DNA of 64,000 bases from Chryseobacterium sp. 52 (lineage in GTDB: Bacteria; Bacteroidota; Bacteroidia; Flavobacteriales; Weeksellaceae): NCBI RefSeq assembly GCF_002754245.1, contig NZ_PEEX01000001.1, positions 2,026,001-2,090,000 on the forward strand, in the 5' to 3' direction. The translations under genes and the position numbers were made by a program. Position 1 is the first letter of the stretch, and each line of letters starts with the position of its first letter. Under the pieces are notes generated by a model. The model had not been told where the DNA came from. It saw nothing but the letters and a program-made list of their open reading frames with translations, and did not search any database. Positions 17,674 through 27,182 of this stretch are shown here, in pieces.

Positions 17674-18720
17674 ATGGCAAGATTAAATTTTGGCGGAGTA
17701 GAAGAAAACGTTGTAACAAGAGAAGAGTTTCCATTACAAAAAGCTCAGGAAGTATTAAAAGATGAGGTTGTAGCAGTGATTGGTTATGGAGTACAGGGGC
17801 CGGGACAGGCACTTAACCAGAAAGACAACGGAGTTAATGTAATTGTTGGTCAGAGGAAAAACTCAAAATCCTGGGACAAAGCGGTTGCAGACGGATTTGT
17901 ACCCGGAGAAACTCTTTTCGAAATAGAAGAAGCCCTACAGAAAGGAACCATCATCTGCTATCTTTTAAGTGATGCAGCTCAGATCGAATACTGGCCAAAG
18001 GTAAAACAACATCTTACCCCTGGAAAAGCTTTGTATTTCTCTCACGGTTTTGGAATCACCTTTAACGAACGTACCGGAATTGTTCCTCCTGCAGAAGTAG
18101 ATGTGTTTCTGGTAGCGCCTAAAGGATCGGGGACTTCGTTAAGAAGAATGTTCCTTCAGGATCGCGGACTGAACAGCAGCTTTGCCGTATATCAGGATGC
18201 AACAGGAAAAGCAAGAGAAAGAGTAACAGCCTTGGGAATAGCAATTGGAAGCGGATATTTATTTGAAACAGACTTTAAAAAAGAAGTGTTCAGCGACCTT
18301 GCAGGAGAAAGAGGAACATTGATGGGAGCTGTACAGGGAATATTTGCTGCCCAATATGATGTCTTGAGAAAAAATGGACACAGTCCTTCCGAAGCTTTCA
18401 ATGAAACAGTAGAGGAATTAACTCAGTCATTAATGCCACTGGTAGCAGAAAACGGGATGGATTGGATGTATGCCAATTGCAGTACTACAGCCCAAAGAGG
18501 AGCTTTAGACTGGTGGAAACGCTTCAGAGATGCTACTTCTCCTTTGTTTGAAGAACTCTACGAAAGTGTAGCAAAAGGAAATGAAGCGCAGCGTTCCATC
18601 GACAGCAACAGCAAGCCTGATTACAGAGAAAAACTTGAAGTGGAATTAACGGAGCTTAGAGAAAGCGAAATGTGGAGAGCAGGGAAAACCGTCCGCAGTC
18701 TCAGACCGGAGAACAATTAA
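17674..18720 (+). CDS. ilvC: Ketol-acid reductoisomerase
   Basis: IlvC isomerises and reduces acetolactate or acetohydroxybutyrate to the dihydroxy acid, with Mg2+ and a nicotinamide cofactor. The 348-residue product has the Rossmann motif GYGVQG (37-42), the cofactor loop GQRKNSKSW (Arg61, Ser64, Ser66, which favour NADPH) and His124 in SHGFGI. The metal-binding region follows, with DLAGERGTLMG and the ETVEELTQ block. The 49-base gap after ilvN is AT-rich. Confidence 0.97.
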   Translation: MARLNFGGVEENVVTREEFPLQKAQEVLKDEVVAVIGYGVQGPGQALNQKDNGVNVIVGQRKNSKSWDKAVADGFVPGETLFEIEEALQKGTIICYLLSDAAQIEYWPKVKQHLTPGKALYFSHGFGITFNERTGIVPPAEVDVFLVAPKGSGTSLRRMFLQDRGLNSSFAVYQDATGKARERVTALGIAIGSGYLFETDFKKEVFSDLAGERGTLMGAVQGIFAAQYDVLRKNGHSPSEAFNETVEELTQSLMPLVAENGMDWMYANCSTTAQRGALDWWKRFRDATSPLFEELYESVAKGNEAQRSIDSNSKPDYREKLEVELTELRESEMWRAGKTVRSLRPENN

Positions 18721-18730
18721 CCCATAAAAA

Positions 18731-19993
18731 ATGATGCAAGAAGAAACGTATCCTTCTGTTTTGGACAATGTCTATAAAGCAGCTGGAAGGCTCAAAAATG
18801 TTATTGTAAAAACACCTTTGGCTGTGAATGTCCATCTCTCAACGGTTTATAAGGCGAAAATCAGCTTCAAAAGAGAAGATCTGCAGCAGGTGAGATCCTA
18901 TAAAATCAGAGGCGCTTACAATAAAATGGCGGTCATGTCACGGGAAAATCTTGAAAAAGGAGTGGTCTGCGCCAGTGCAGGAAACCATGCCCAGGGAGTC
19001 GCTTTTGCATGCAGTACAATGAAGGTGAAGGGAACCATTTTTATGCCGCTGCCTACTCCCGGACAGAAACTTGAGCAGGTGAAAATGTTCGGGGGAAACT
19101 ATATAGATGTGGTTCTTTACGGAGATACTTTTGATGAAGCTAAAGATGCTGCAGTGAAATTCTGTAAAGACCATCAGGGAGTATTCATTCATCCTTTTGA
19201 TGATCAGGATATTATTGAAGGTCAGGCTACGGTAGCCCTTGAGATCCTTGAACAGTCAGATGAACCTGTTGATTATCTCTTTGTTCCGGTAGGTGGCGGA
19301 GGTCTGGCAGCAGGGGTTTGTTCTGTACTTCAGGAACTGTCTCCGACAACGAAAATTATAGGAGTAGAGCCTTCCGCAGCGGCCAGCATGAAAAAAGCAC
19401 TGGAAAAAGGAAAGCCGGTTCTTCTTGAAAAAATCAGCCGTTTTGTAGATGGAGCGGCAGTACAGCAAGTAGGAGATCTTACTTTTGAACGCTGTAAGAA
19501 TGTACTCTATGACATGGCTGTAGTGGATGAAGGAATGGTATGTGAAACCATTCTTTCACTCTACAATAAAGATGCTTTGGTAGTGGAACCTGCAGGGGCG
19601 CTTTCAGTAGCCGTGCTGGAAAAATACAGAGAAGAGATCAAAGGGAAAAATGTAGTCTGCATTATCAGTGGAAGCAACAATGATATCACCCGTATGGAAG
19701 AGATCAAAGAGAAAGCGCTTCTGCATGCAGGTTTAAAACACTATTTCCTTGTAAGATTTGCCCAGCGGCCGGGAGCACTGAAAACATTTGTCATGAATGT
19801 GCTGGGACCCAATGATGATATCACCTTTTTTGAATACACTCAAAAGAATTCAAAGGAAAAAGGAATTGCTGTTTTAGGAATTGCCCTGAAGCAAAGTAAG
19901 GATTTTGCTCCGTTGCTTACCAAAATGAAGGAGTATGATTTCTTTGTTAATTATCTGAATAATGATCCGTCTTTGATGAATCTTCTTATTTAA
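18731..19993 (+). CDS. ilvA: Threonine ammonia-lyase (threonine deaminase)
   Basis: IlvA converts threonine to 2-ketobutyrate, committing it to isoleucine. The 420-residue protein has the PLP lysine Lys58 in RSYKIRGAYNK, the phosphate-binding PVGGGGLAAG loop near residue 200 and an ACT-like regulatory domain at the C-terminus (from about KHYFLVRFAQRPGAL). The single regulatory domain fits the shorter biosynthetic form. It is the last gene of the operon; no terminator is obvious and the repeat array begins 17 bases later. No leu genes follow. Confidence 0.95.
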   Translation: MMQEETYPSVLDNVYKAAGRLKNVIVKTPLAVNVHLSTVYKAKISFKREDLQQVRSYKIRGAYNKMAVMSRENLEKGVVCASAGNHAQGVAFACSTMKVKGTIFMPLPTPGQKLEQVKMFGGNYIDVVLYGDTFDEAKDAAVKFCKDHQGVFIHPFDDQDIIEGQATVALEILEQSDEPVDYLFVPVGGGGLAAGVCSVLQELSPTTKIIGVEPSAAASMKKALEKGKPVLLEKISRFVDGAAVQQVGDLTFERCKNVLYDMAVVDEGMVCETILSLYNKDALVVEPAGALSVAVLEKYREEIKGKNVVCIISGSNNDITRMEEIKEKALLHAGLKHYFLVRFAQRPGALKTFVMNVLGPNDDITFFEYTQKNSKEKGIAVLGIALKQSKDFAPLLTKMKEYDFFVNYLNNDPSLMNLLI

Positions 19994-20009
19994 AAGTATT
20001 TATTAATCT

Positions 20010-20836
20010 CTCTCGCGGATTTAGCAGATGACGCAGATTATTTTCTAACGGGTATAAAACCGACATAGGAAAATGGAGCGTTAAGAAAATGAATGCTGTG
20101 AACGTTAAGAAAATTCTACTGTCCGAAGCGCGGGAGAAAATTTGATTCTAAACATAGAGTGCTACCGCGCAAGTTTTAGAATTTTTAGAGAACAGGATTC
20201 ATTTTTAGCGGAAGTTTCCCGGTCTTGAACTTTTGATTCTTTTGTTTCAAGACAAAAGAATATAATTAACAATTATACAGAATATGAATGAATCTCTCGC
20301 AGATTCAGCAGATGACGCAGATTATTTTCTAACGGGTACAAAACCGACATAGGAAAATGGAGCGTTAAGAAAATGAATGCTGTGAACGTTAAGAAAATTC
20401 TCTTGTCCGAAGCGCGGGACAAAATTTGATTCTAAACATAGAGTGCTACCGCGCAAGTTTTAGAATTTTTAGAGAACAGGATTTATTTTTAGCGGAAGTT
20501 TCCCGGTCTTGAACTTTTGATTCTTTTGTTTCAAGACAAAATAATATAATTAAAAATTATACAGAATATGAATGAATCTCTCGCAGATTTAGCAGATGAC
20601 GCAGATTATTTTCTAACGGGTACAAAACCGACATAGGAAAATGGAGCGTCAAGAAAATGAATGCTGTGAACGTTAAGAAAATTCTACTGTCTGAAGCGCG
20701 GGCGAAAATTTGATTCTAAACATAAAGTGCTAACGCGCAAGTTTTAGAATTTTTAGAGAACAGGATTCATTTTTAGCGGAAGTTTCCCAGTCTTGAACTT
20801 TTGATTCTTTTGTTTCAAGACAAAAGAATATAATTG
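20010..20836. repeat. Tandem array of 284-bp repeats, 2.9 copies
   Basis: Copies start with CTCTCGC at 20010, 20294 and 20578, giving an exact 284-base period; the third is cut near 20836. Copies differ at only scattered single bases (for example CTACTG/CTCTTG and GGGAGA/GGGACA), so duplication was recent. Each unit holds an inverted repeat ATTCTAAAC/GTTTTAGAAT and a terminator-like hairpin ATTCTTTTGT/ACAAAAGAAT. No open frame of note runs through it. It fills most of the 927-base gap between ilvA and the M28 peptidase gene. Confidence 0.9.
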
Positions 20837-20888
20837 AGAAAAGATATTTTATTTCATAACACACAGGTTATTCTAAAAACCAATGATG

Positions 20889-20919
20889 AAAAAAGCTTCA
20901 CAATTTGTGAAGCTTTTTT
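20889..20919 (-). terminator. Terminator of the M28 peptidase operon
   Basis: AAAAAAGCTTCACAA and TTGTGAAGCTTTTTT form a long symmetric hairpin directly after the leftward stop. It has T runs on both strands and may act in both directions. Confidence 0.9.
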
Positions 20920-20920
20920 A

Positions 20921-22390
20921 TTATCTCTCAAGCGAAAAATTTGAAATAACTTTCGGACGTTCAGCTTCATTAGCCACTTTCCAGGATGTCCTGTACATCC
21001 ATTCCGTCATTTTATAAAGCTTTTTATAGTTGATGTTTTCAGATTCATCCTGCGGAGTGTGGTATTGATCGTGCAGTACGCTGGTGAAAAATATAGCAGG
21101 AATTCCAATTTTAGCATACGGTAAATGATCACTTCTGAAGTAGAAATATTCAGCATGGTTCGGAGAATCCCAGTCTTTCAGGTATTTGAATTTTGTACTT
21201 TCATTATTGGCCTCTTCAGCCATTTTTACCAGTTCTTCAGAATTTTTATGCGGTGCATTTCCTCCCAGCAGAGCAGCTTCATTATTGTCATTTCTTCCGA
21301 TCATATCCCCGTTCAGGACGGCAACAATCTTTTCTTTTGGAACTACAGGATGTGCAGCATGCCATCTTGAACCCAGCAATCCTCTTTCCTCTGCACCATG
21401 AAAAACAAATAGAATACTTCTTTTCCCAGGTTGCTTTTTATAGGCTCTGGCCATGGCAAGCATTGCAACACATGTACTTGCGTTATCGTCTGCACCATTG
21501 TAAATCGTGTCATTTTTTACAGGATGTCTGATCCCGTCATGATCCTGATGTCCGCTAAGCAAGACATATTCATTTTTGAGTGTTGGATCTGTGCCTTCTA
21601 TTTTCCCGATGATATTTACGGAAGGATATTTGTAGGTTTCTGTGATCAGGTTAAGAGAAACTTTAGGATTATTCTTTACCCAGGCTGCATTTTCCCTTTT
21701 AATCCATAATACAGGAATATTATTTGTTATTTTTTCTCTCAGACCTTCCACGCCATATGTACCCCTTGTCATTTGAGGAAGCACTTCAACCCAGCTTTTT
21801 TCAGAAATATCGTCTGTGATAAAAATAACGGCTTTTGCACCCAGTTCAAAAGCTTTATTATAATATTTGGCTCTTACAAAACCGGGATATCTTCTTACAA
21901 AAAGAGTCATTTCCTGATCTATATTTTTATCAGAAGCGTTGATGGCAAGAACTTTTCCTTTGATATTTAATTTAGGAAGCTCTTCAGGTTCGGTATTTCC
22001 TGCGTAAACAATTTCAGCATCAATTGTTGCATTTACAGGTTCAGCAACCAGGAAATCTTTCCAAAGTTTCAAATTACTTTCCCCAATTTTTAAACTGCTT
22101 TGAGGAATTACCTGATGCCTGTACATATCAAAGAACTGAAAAAATGTCCCATTGTCACCTGCCGGTTTCATTCCGGCTTCCTTAGCTTTGTCGGCCAGCC
22201 ACATCGAAACTTTTAATTCATCTAAAGTTCCGGCTTCGCGGCCCCAGAACTGATCTGCAGCCAGTTCATACATATCCTTTTTCAGATCAGCTTCCTTAAT
22301 GGCAGAAACCAGAGGCTTTTTATAATTTTGAGCATTCCCAAGGCTGAACAGGAGAATACTCAGTATAGAGAATATGTAATTTTTATTCAT
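20921..22390 (-). CDS. Secreted M28 family zinc aminopeptidase
   Basis: This 489-residue exported peptidase has signal peptide MNKNYIFSILSILLFSLGNAQ. A PA-type insert lies at about 115-240. The M28 catalytic domain contains the two-zinc site: His281 in SGHQDHDG, Asp301 in NGADDNAS, Glu335 in GAEERGLLG, Asp362 in NGDMIGR and His444 in YHTPQD. Glu334 is the general base. It probably trims peptides in the periplasm or outside the cell. A 78-residue unknown is encoded 9 bp upstream on the same strand. Confidence 0.94.
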   Translation of the reverse strand: MNKNYIFSILSILLFSLGNAQNYKKPLVSAIKEADLKKDMYELAADQFWGREAGTLDELKVSMWLADKAKEAGMKPAGDNGTFFQFFDMYRHQVIPQSSLKIGESNLKLWKDFLVAEPVNATIDAEIVYAGNTEPEELPKLNIKGKVLAINASDKNIDQEMTLFVRRYPGFVRAKYYNKAFELGAKAVIFITDDISEKSWVEVLPQMTRGTYGVEGLREKITNNIPVLWIKRENAAWVKNNPKVSLNLITETYKYPSVNIIGKIEGTDPTLKNEYVLLSGHQDHDGIRHPVKNDTIYNGADDNASTCVAMLAMARAYKKQPGKRSILFVFHGAEERGLLGSRWHAAHPVVPKEKIVAVLNGDMIGRNDNNEAALLGGNAPHKNSEELVKMAEEANNESTKFKYLKDWDSPNHAEYFYFRSDHLPYAKIGIPAIFFTSVLHDQYHTPQDESENINYKKLYKMTEWMYRTSWKVANEAERPKVISNFSLER

Positions 22391-22399
22391 CTGAAATTT

Positions 22400-22636
22400 T
22401 TAATTGAAGTTAGCCAATTTATCTGAAAACTGTTTTGAAAATTCCTTTCTGTCTTCTTCCAGCTTTTCCTGTTCAGAAGGAAGGATATAATTGAAAAGAA
22501 CTTTGTCTTCATTATCCAGAAATATGATCTCCTTTTCATTACCATCCATCATTTGTGAGAAAATGGCCCACATTGAGGTATCTTTTAATTTTAATAATTC
22601 AAAAAACTGTTCCGCTTTTATTTCTATTCTCTGCAT
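22400..22636 (-). CDS. Small unknown protein ahead of the M28 peptidase
   Basis: I do not recognise this 78-residue protein. It is acidic and Lys/Glu-rich, has no signal peptide or membrane segment, and ends in a charged helix (EQEKLEEDRKEFSKQFSDKL). The 9-base gap to the M28 gene suggests cotranscription. A simple 8-bp repeat lies 12 bases upstream of its start. Confidence 0.65.
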   Translation of the reverse strand: MQRIEIKAEQFFELLKLKDTSMWAIFSQMMDGNEKEIIFLDNEDKVLFNYILPSEQEKLEEDRKEFSKQFSDKLANFN

Positions 22637-22647
22637 GTTTTGTTTTT

Positions 22648-22683
22648 TATGTATTTATGTATTTATGTATTTATGTATTTATG
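22648..22683. repeat. Simple 8-bp repeat, 4.5 units of TATGTATT
   Basis: TATGTATT is repeated four times and then partially, directly upstream of the leftward 78-residue gene and M28 operon. Its place in the likely promoter or 5' leader means unit number could change spacing and expression. Confidence 0.85.
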
Positions 22684-22733
22684 ATGTTGTTTAAGCTTCT
22701 TAGAATGGCTTTCACATAAGGATTGATAGGGGT

Positions 22734-25148
22734 TTAAAACTCCAGCAATTTCAGTTTGAACTGAATGGCAAAATTCTGCTTGAAATTGGGAGTGGTGTAA
22801 TATCCGACTCTGTAAAACAAGCCCAGATTGAAATAACTGGATAAGAAATTATTCCATTCGAGGCCAACTTCCTGATAAAGATGGTCGAGTTTTCGGAATT
22901 TGAACTGATGGTATTCAGGATGTTTCATATCTCCGATAGTTCCCCTCAATACAAAATCAAAGCTGGAAATATTCTGTCCGAAACTTTTGAAATAGAAAGG
23001 CAGCTTATGGGTAAAATAATACGCCACGAATTTATCATTGTAATACTTTCCTCCTTCCAGCGTTGCAAAACCAAGGTATGAAGTTAAGTTGAAATTAAAA
23101 TCCTTTCTTGGCGAAGCCAGTCCGTTCATGGTAAAATGTTTCCAGATAGGAGCCTCACCCAATACCACACCTCCATAAAGTCTGAATCCGGTAGTTCCTA
23201 GCATCGTCTTAAAATTATGGACGAACAAAGCGTCAAAACGGGTGTAATTGAAATCCCCGCCCAGAATTTTGTAGCTCTGCTCATAGTTGAAATACAGTTC
23301 AGGATATTTCTGATCAATAATCGATTTCCCCTGAGGGGTCATAATATTGGTAGAATTAGGAGAGTATTTTAATGTAAACAAAGTGTTGAAATTATCAAAA
23401 TCACCGCCTCTTCCTCTGAACTGATAATCAAATTTAGCTTCTTCAATATTTCTTTTTGCAGCAAAAACCAAGGTGAGCCCGTTCGTTACATCATTCAGAT
23501 AAGATACCGAAGCCCCTCTGAAATGATAATATTTATCATTGTTGATGTTGTTTCCGTAATTCATGGTTCTCATCTTGAAATTCCAGAGTCTTCTGTAAAA
23601 TTCTCCTGATGCCGTTACATCATCATAATATTCAATTCTGAAGAATGAATTTTTATCCAGTGTCGTTTTTATATCAAGCCCGATTCCATACTTCCATTTA
23701 TCATCTTTAAAGCCGTAGGCAAAGTAATAATCCGGCGAGAAATAAGGATTGAAAGTTTCGTTCAGTTTTACTTTTAAACCCAGTCTGAAACCTTCATACA
23801 AGTTATAATTGACAATTTCATCTACGGCAAAATCTACAATACCCGTCCGGATCTGCCCGTTGATAAGCCCTGTCAGAATCCTTGCTTTGCTGTCGATATT
23901 ATATTTTTTTCCCAGACTGTCGATGGTGGTATAGGTATTACTTTCCCTTTCCGTCAGAGGGTCGGTACGGTATTGATCCAGCAGATGTCCGTCTGCATTT
24001 TTTACCGAAAAAGTATAGCCCCTGAAATTATTTCGGTCTTCTTCAATAGGTGACTTGAAATCAAAATAAGTGGATGTAAGAAAAGCATACGTTCCGAAAC
24101 TGGTCTTATCCTTTTTTTCCGGGTGCTCCTCCGTTTTAGCCTTGTTGTCCTCTTCCATGGCCACTCTGCTCATTCTGAGTTTAACTTTTTCCTGAGCCAG
24201 AAACCATTTCTGATTATAGAAAACCCAGGTACTCGTAATAATACCGTCGTTTTTATTTTTACTGAAATTTTCAATCTTTTGAATTCCGTAGGTCTCTTTA
24301 TCTATATAAATGGCCCCGTTGTATTTTCTCCTTTTGTCCTGTTTTTTGTAATTCACTTCACGGAAGCGGATCACGAAAGTTTTTCTTCCACTTACTTCAA
24401 TAGTATCCGAAAGGAAAAACCTGTATAATCCTCTGTTTTCCTGCTTGATCTGGTTCGGGATTTTATCCCTGTTGCTTTGCTGTACGGCGATCATTTCGTA
24501 GATAGGCTGCTTAAGACCGGAAATTCTGTTGTCCAGAATATTGATCTTTTCGCCGTATTGTTTAGAATATAAAAACTCCTGGGCTCTTTCCCATAAGAAG
24601 AGTTTGCTTTTTGAAAAAATATGTTTTGCAGAAATAGTATTTAACGAATCTTTTTCCCTTTTTTTCTTGAGAAAATGAGCGTCATTAAAAAACTTGTTAA
24701 ACTGCGTAATGCTGTCCTGATCTATATCCAGAGACACCTTTTCGTAAGATTTAAAAGCATAAGATTCTAAACTTTTTGGAGAATTTTCCTTAAACAGCCT
24801 GTTGACTTTTTTAAGGATTTCCAAAGCTCTTGGATCGCTGCGGTCTTCTATGACTACCGCTTCAATATCGGTGGTTTTTGAAACTGTTTTTAATAGGGAA
24901 ACCTCCATATCAGCTTCTATATCCGCTGTTTCTTTCTGGTAACGTTCCGCCTGGATTTCAATCGTGCTGCATGAAGCCTTAAACTCCAGAGCTCCCTGTA
25001 TATCTGTATAGCCCAGAATTTTTCCGTCGCAGGATATTTTGGCGTTGGAAATAGGTTTCTGGTCAGTTTCGTCAATAACTCTAATCTTTGATTGAGAGTA
25101 ACCAAAGAAAGACATCATAAAAAACAGTAAGACTAAAAACCTTTTCAT
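22734..25148 (-). CDS. DUF5686 outer-membrane protein, copy 1
   Basis: This 804-residue protein has a signal peptide (MKRFLVLLFFMMSFFGYSQ) and a carboxypeptidase-regulatory-like beta-sandwich (KIRVIDETDQKPISNAKI). The conserved segment IEDRSDPRALEILKKVNR follows, then a long C-terminal beta-barrel rich in alternating aromatic strands and ending in AIQFKLKLLEF. This is the DUF5686/CarboxypepD_reg architecture found in the outer membrane of Bacteroidetes; its function is unproven. A close paralogue lies at 28864-31317 on the same strand, with nearly the same domain order. Confidence 0.85.
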   Translation of the reverse strand: MKRFLVLLFFMMSFFGYSQSKIRVIDETDQKPISNAKISCDGKILGYTDIQGALEFKASCSTIEIQAERYQKETADIEADMEVSLLKTVSKTTDIEAVVIEDRSDPRALEILKKVNRLFKENSPKSLESYAFKSYEKVSLDIDQDSITQFNKFFNDAHFLKKKREKDSLNTISAKHIFSKSKLFLWERAQEFLYSKQYGEKINILDNRISGLKQPIYEMIAVQQSNRDKIPNQIKQENRGLYRFFLSDTIEVSGRKTFVIRFREVNYKKQDKRRKYNGAIYIDKETYGIQKIENFSKNKNDGIITSTWVFYNQKWFLAQEKVKLRMSRVAMEEDNKAKTEEHPEKKDKTSFGTYAFLTSTYFDFKSPIEEDRNNFRGYTFSVKNADGHLLDQYRTDPLTERESNTYTTIDSLGKKYNIDSKARILTGLINGQIRTGIVDFAVDEIVNYNLYEGFRLGLKVKLNETFNPYFSPDYYFAYGFKDDKWKYGIGLDIKTTLDKNSFFRIEYYDDVTASGEFYRRLWNFKMRTMNYGNNINNDKYYHFRGASVSYLNDVTNGLTLVFAAKRNIEEAKFDYQFRGRGGDFDNFNTLFTLKYSPNSTNIMTPQGKSIIDQKYPELYFNYEQSYKILGGDFNYTRFDALFVHNFKTMLGTTGFRLYGGVVLGEAPIWKHFTMNGLASPRKDFNFNLTSYLGFATLEGGKYYNDKFVAYYFTHKLPFYFKSFGQNISSFDFVLRGTIGDMKHPEYHQFKFRKLDHLYQEVGLEWNNFLSSYFNLGLFYRVGYYTTPNFKQNFAIQFKLKLLEF

Positions 25149-25300
25149 GTAAAAACTAGATCAAAAGTAATGATATTTCTTGTTTTGAGAAAGTTTTTAT
25201 GATATGTTGTGACATTGATTTAATCTAATTTTCTGATAGAAAAGAGCAGTAAAAATGCAAGTCAAAATTGATCGGATCATTTAAACCATCAGTTAAGCTT

Positions 25301-27121
25301 TTATTGGTCATCCAATGCATTCATAAAGTCGATGATATGATCAATTTCTTTATCGGTAAGCTGCAAAGGAGTATCAGAAAGAGTCTGATTTTCTACAGTA
25401 AAGCCAAAGCCTTTTCCACCGCCTTTATTATAAAAATTCATGACCTCTTTTAAGGTTTTGTACCCTCCGTTGTGCATATAGGGAGCTGTTTTGCTGATAT
25501 TTCTAAGCGTTGGTGTTTTGAAGGAATGCTGAAGAGCTTCCACGGTTTCATGGAATTTTCCTCTTCCCGGATCCTGATCAAACGTTTTGTTGTCTCCGTT
25601 TACAGCAGTTCCCAGGACTTCCTGTTCTGTTTTTTTGAAGTTCGGAGGAACGGTTCCATTAAACAGCGGAATAAAGTGGCATAAAGCACACTGAGCCTTT
25701 CCGACAAAAAGATTGAATCCCTGTTGCTGGCTTTCCGTCATGGCAGATTTGTTTCCTCTCATATAGTTATCAAAATGAGAATTAAACCTGGCTAAAGAAC
25801 GGATATAGCTTGCCAGTACATTCTGAAGCTGCCAGACTTCAGCTTTTTGAGATTGATAAATTTTCCTGAATTCAGAAAGGTATTTTGGATCCTGATTGAT
25901 TTTTCCAAGAATAACATTCAGGTCGCCGTGCATTTCTTCTTTATTGGAGATGACATCGGAGCTTTGACCTTCCAGATCGTCTTTCCGCATATCCCAGAAC
26001 TGTCCGTGCTGAAATCCTGCGTAATTCAGTGACGGTGCATTTCTCTGCAGTTCAGCATTGTCCAGAGACATCGATTTTGCCATTCCGTCTGTGAAAGCTT
26101 TTTCAGGAATATGACAGGTTGTGCAGCTTCTGTTATTGTTATTGGACAGAATTTTGTCATTGAATAATTGTTTCCCCAAAGCAGCTTTTTCATCGGAAAA
26201 CGCAAATTCTTTTCCGGGAGTAAATGCATTGGGATTAAACGCATCTTTTGAGAAAAAATCAGCGGCATTTTTATGTAAGGCAGAAGTCACTTCAATGTCA
26301 GGAATGCCTTCCTGTTTTTTAAATTCCAGCAGTAAAGTGGAGATCTTATTTAAATGATCAGGAATAAAATGGACATAATCAAAAGTATTCCGGTCTGTAT
26401 TCTTTTTCAGAGCTGCAATGGCTGAATCAATAGCTGTGCCGATGTTTTTTAAAGCCTGATCTTTCGGTTTTTCAGTAGAAATCTGTTGTAAAGTCAGATG
26501 AACAGCTTCCAGAGCATAAGGCATTTCTTTCAAAAATGTTCCGGATATCGGAGTGTCAAAACCTGAGATTCCCAAGCTTGAGATTCTGAATATTTCTTGT
26601 CTTAGTGCATCAAAAACCTGATCTTTGCTGATGGAGATTGCCTGAAAGTTGGTTTTAATAGTATTGGTTTTATTGGTCAGCTTCTTCAGAAACCGGATAG
26701 TTTCATCTTTGTTTTCGGCAGTGTAAGGATAAAAAAGTTCTTCCAGAACCTGAAGACCTTCCGGCTCCAGTTCGGTATGCTCATCCATTTCAATTTCCGG
26801 TAGGGCAGGCCCATTGATAAACCGTGCAGAATTAGGAAGAAAATATTCCACCGCCCATTCCATTTTTTTATAGGTGATTCTGAGTTCCTCAAATTTTTTC
26901 TGCATCGTTTTTTCATCCGCATTTTTTGAGACGAGAACCATCAGCTCATTGACCTGTTTTTCAAAAGAAGCATTTGTTTTGATAATTTCACCTTTTACAG
27001 TGCTCAAATCTCCATCAACAGGCTGATGTCTGTTTCCTTTACATTGAGAAAGTGCAAAAAGAAAAGCGGCTATACATACAATGAGAAGGACGGGATATTT
27101 TAAAAGAATTTTCATAGGCAT
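25301..27121 (-). CDS. Di-haem cytochrome c peroxidase with N-terminal helical domain
   Basis: This 606-residue exported protein has two c-haem sites, CTTCH (Cys333-His337) and CALCH (Cys478-His482), in the usual spacing of bacterial cytochrome c peroxidases, which reduce H2O2 in the periplasm. The N-terminal signal (KYPVLLIVCIAAFLFALSQC) could be a lipoprotein signal with Cys27, though Gln before the Cys is atypical. About 270 residues of mostly helical sequence before the haem domain are extra compared with classical CcpA. An ATG two codons downstream is an equally good start. A PhoX-like gene lies upstream. Confidence 0.88.
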   Translation of the reverse strand: MPMKILLKYPVLLIVCIAAFLFALSQCKGNRHQPVDGDLSTVKGEIIKTNASFEKQVNELMVLVSKNADEKTMQKKFEELRITYKKMEWAVEYFLPNSARFINGPALPEIEMDEHTELEPEGLQVLEELFYPYTAENKDETIRFLKKLTNKTNTIKTNFQAISISKDQVFDALRQEIFRISSLGISGFDTPISGTFLKEMPYALEAVHLTLQQISTEKPKDQALKNIGTAIDSAIAALKKNTDRNTFDYVHFIPDHLNKISTLLLEFKKQEGIPDIEVTSALHKNAADFFSKDAFNPNAFTPGKEFAFSDEKAALGKQLFNDKILSNNNNRSCTTCHIPEKAFTDGMAKSMSLDNAELQRNAPSLNYAGFQHGQFWDMRKDDLEGQSSDVISNKEEMHGDLNVILGKINQDPKYLSEFRKIYQSQKAEVWQLQNVLASYIRSLARFNSHFDNYMRGNKSAMTESQQQGFNLFVGKAQCALCHFIPLFNGTVPPNFKKTEQEVLGTAVNGDNKTFDQDPGRGKFHETVEALQHSFKTPTLRNISKTAPYMHNGGYKTLKEVMNFYNKGGGKGFGFTVENQTLSDTPLQLTDKEIDHIIDFMNALDDQ

Positions 27122-27124
27122 GAA

Positions 27125-27158
27125 AAAGTATCAACGGAAATTTTCCCGCTGATACTTT
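27125..27158 (-). terminator. Candidate terminator between PhoX-like and peroxidase genes
   Basis: AAAGTATCA and TGATACTTT form a 9-bp stem with a partly paired loop, followed by T5 on the minus strand, immediately ahead of the peroxidase start. It implies partial separation of the two genes. Confidence 0.55.
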
Positions 27159-27182
27159 GAATTTTTATTGGATATTTAAAAA

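Noticed and set aside
20010..20836. CRISPR array
   Set aside because: The unit is 284 bases with no short repeat-spacer alternation and no cas genes are nearby.
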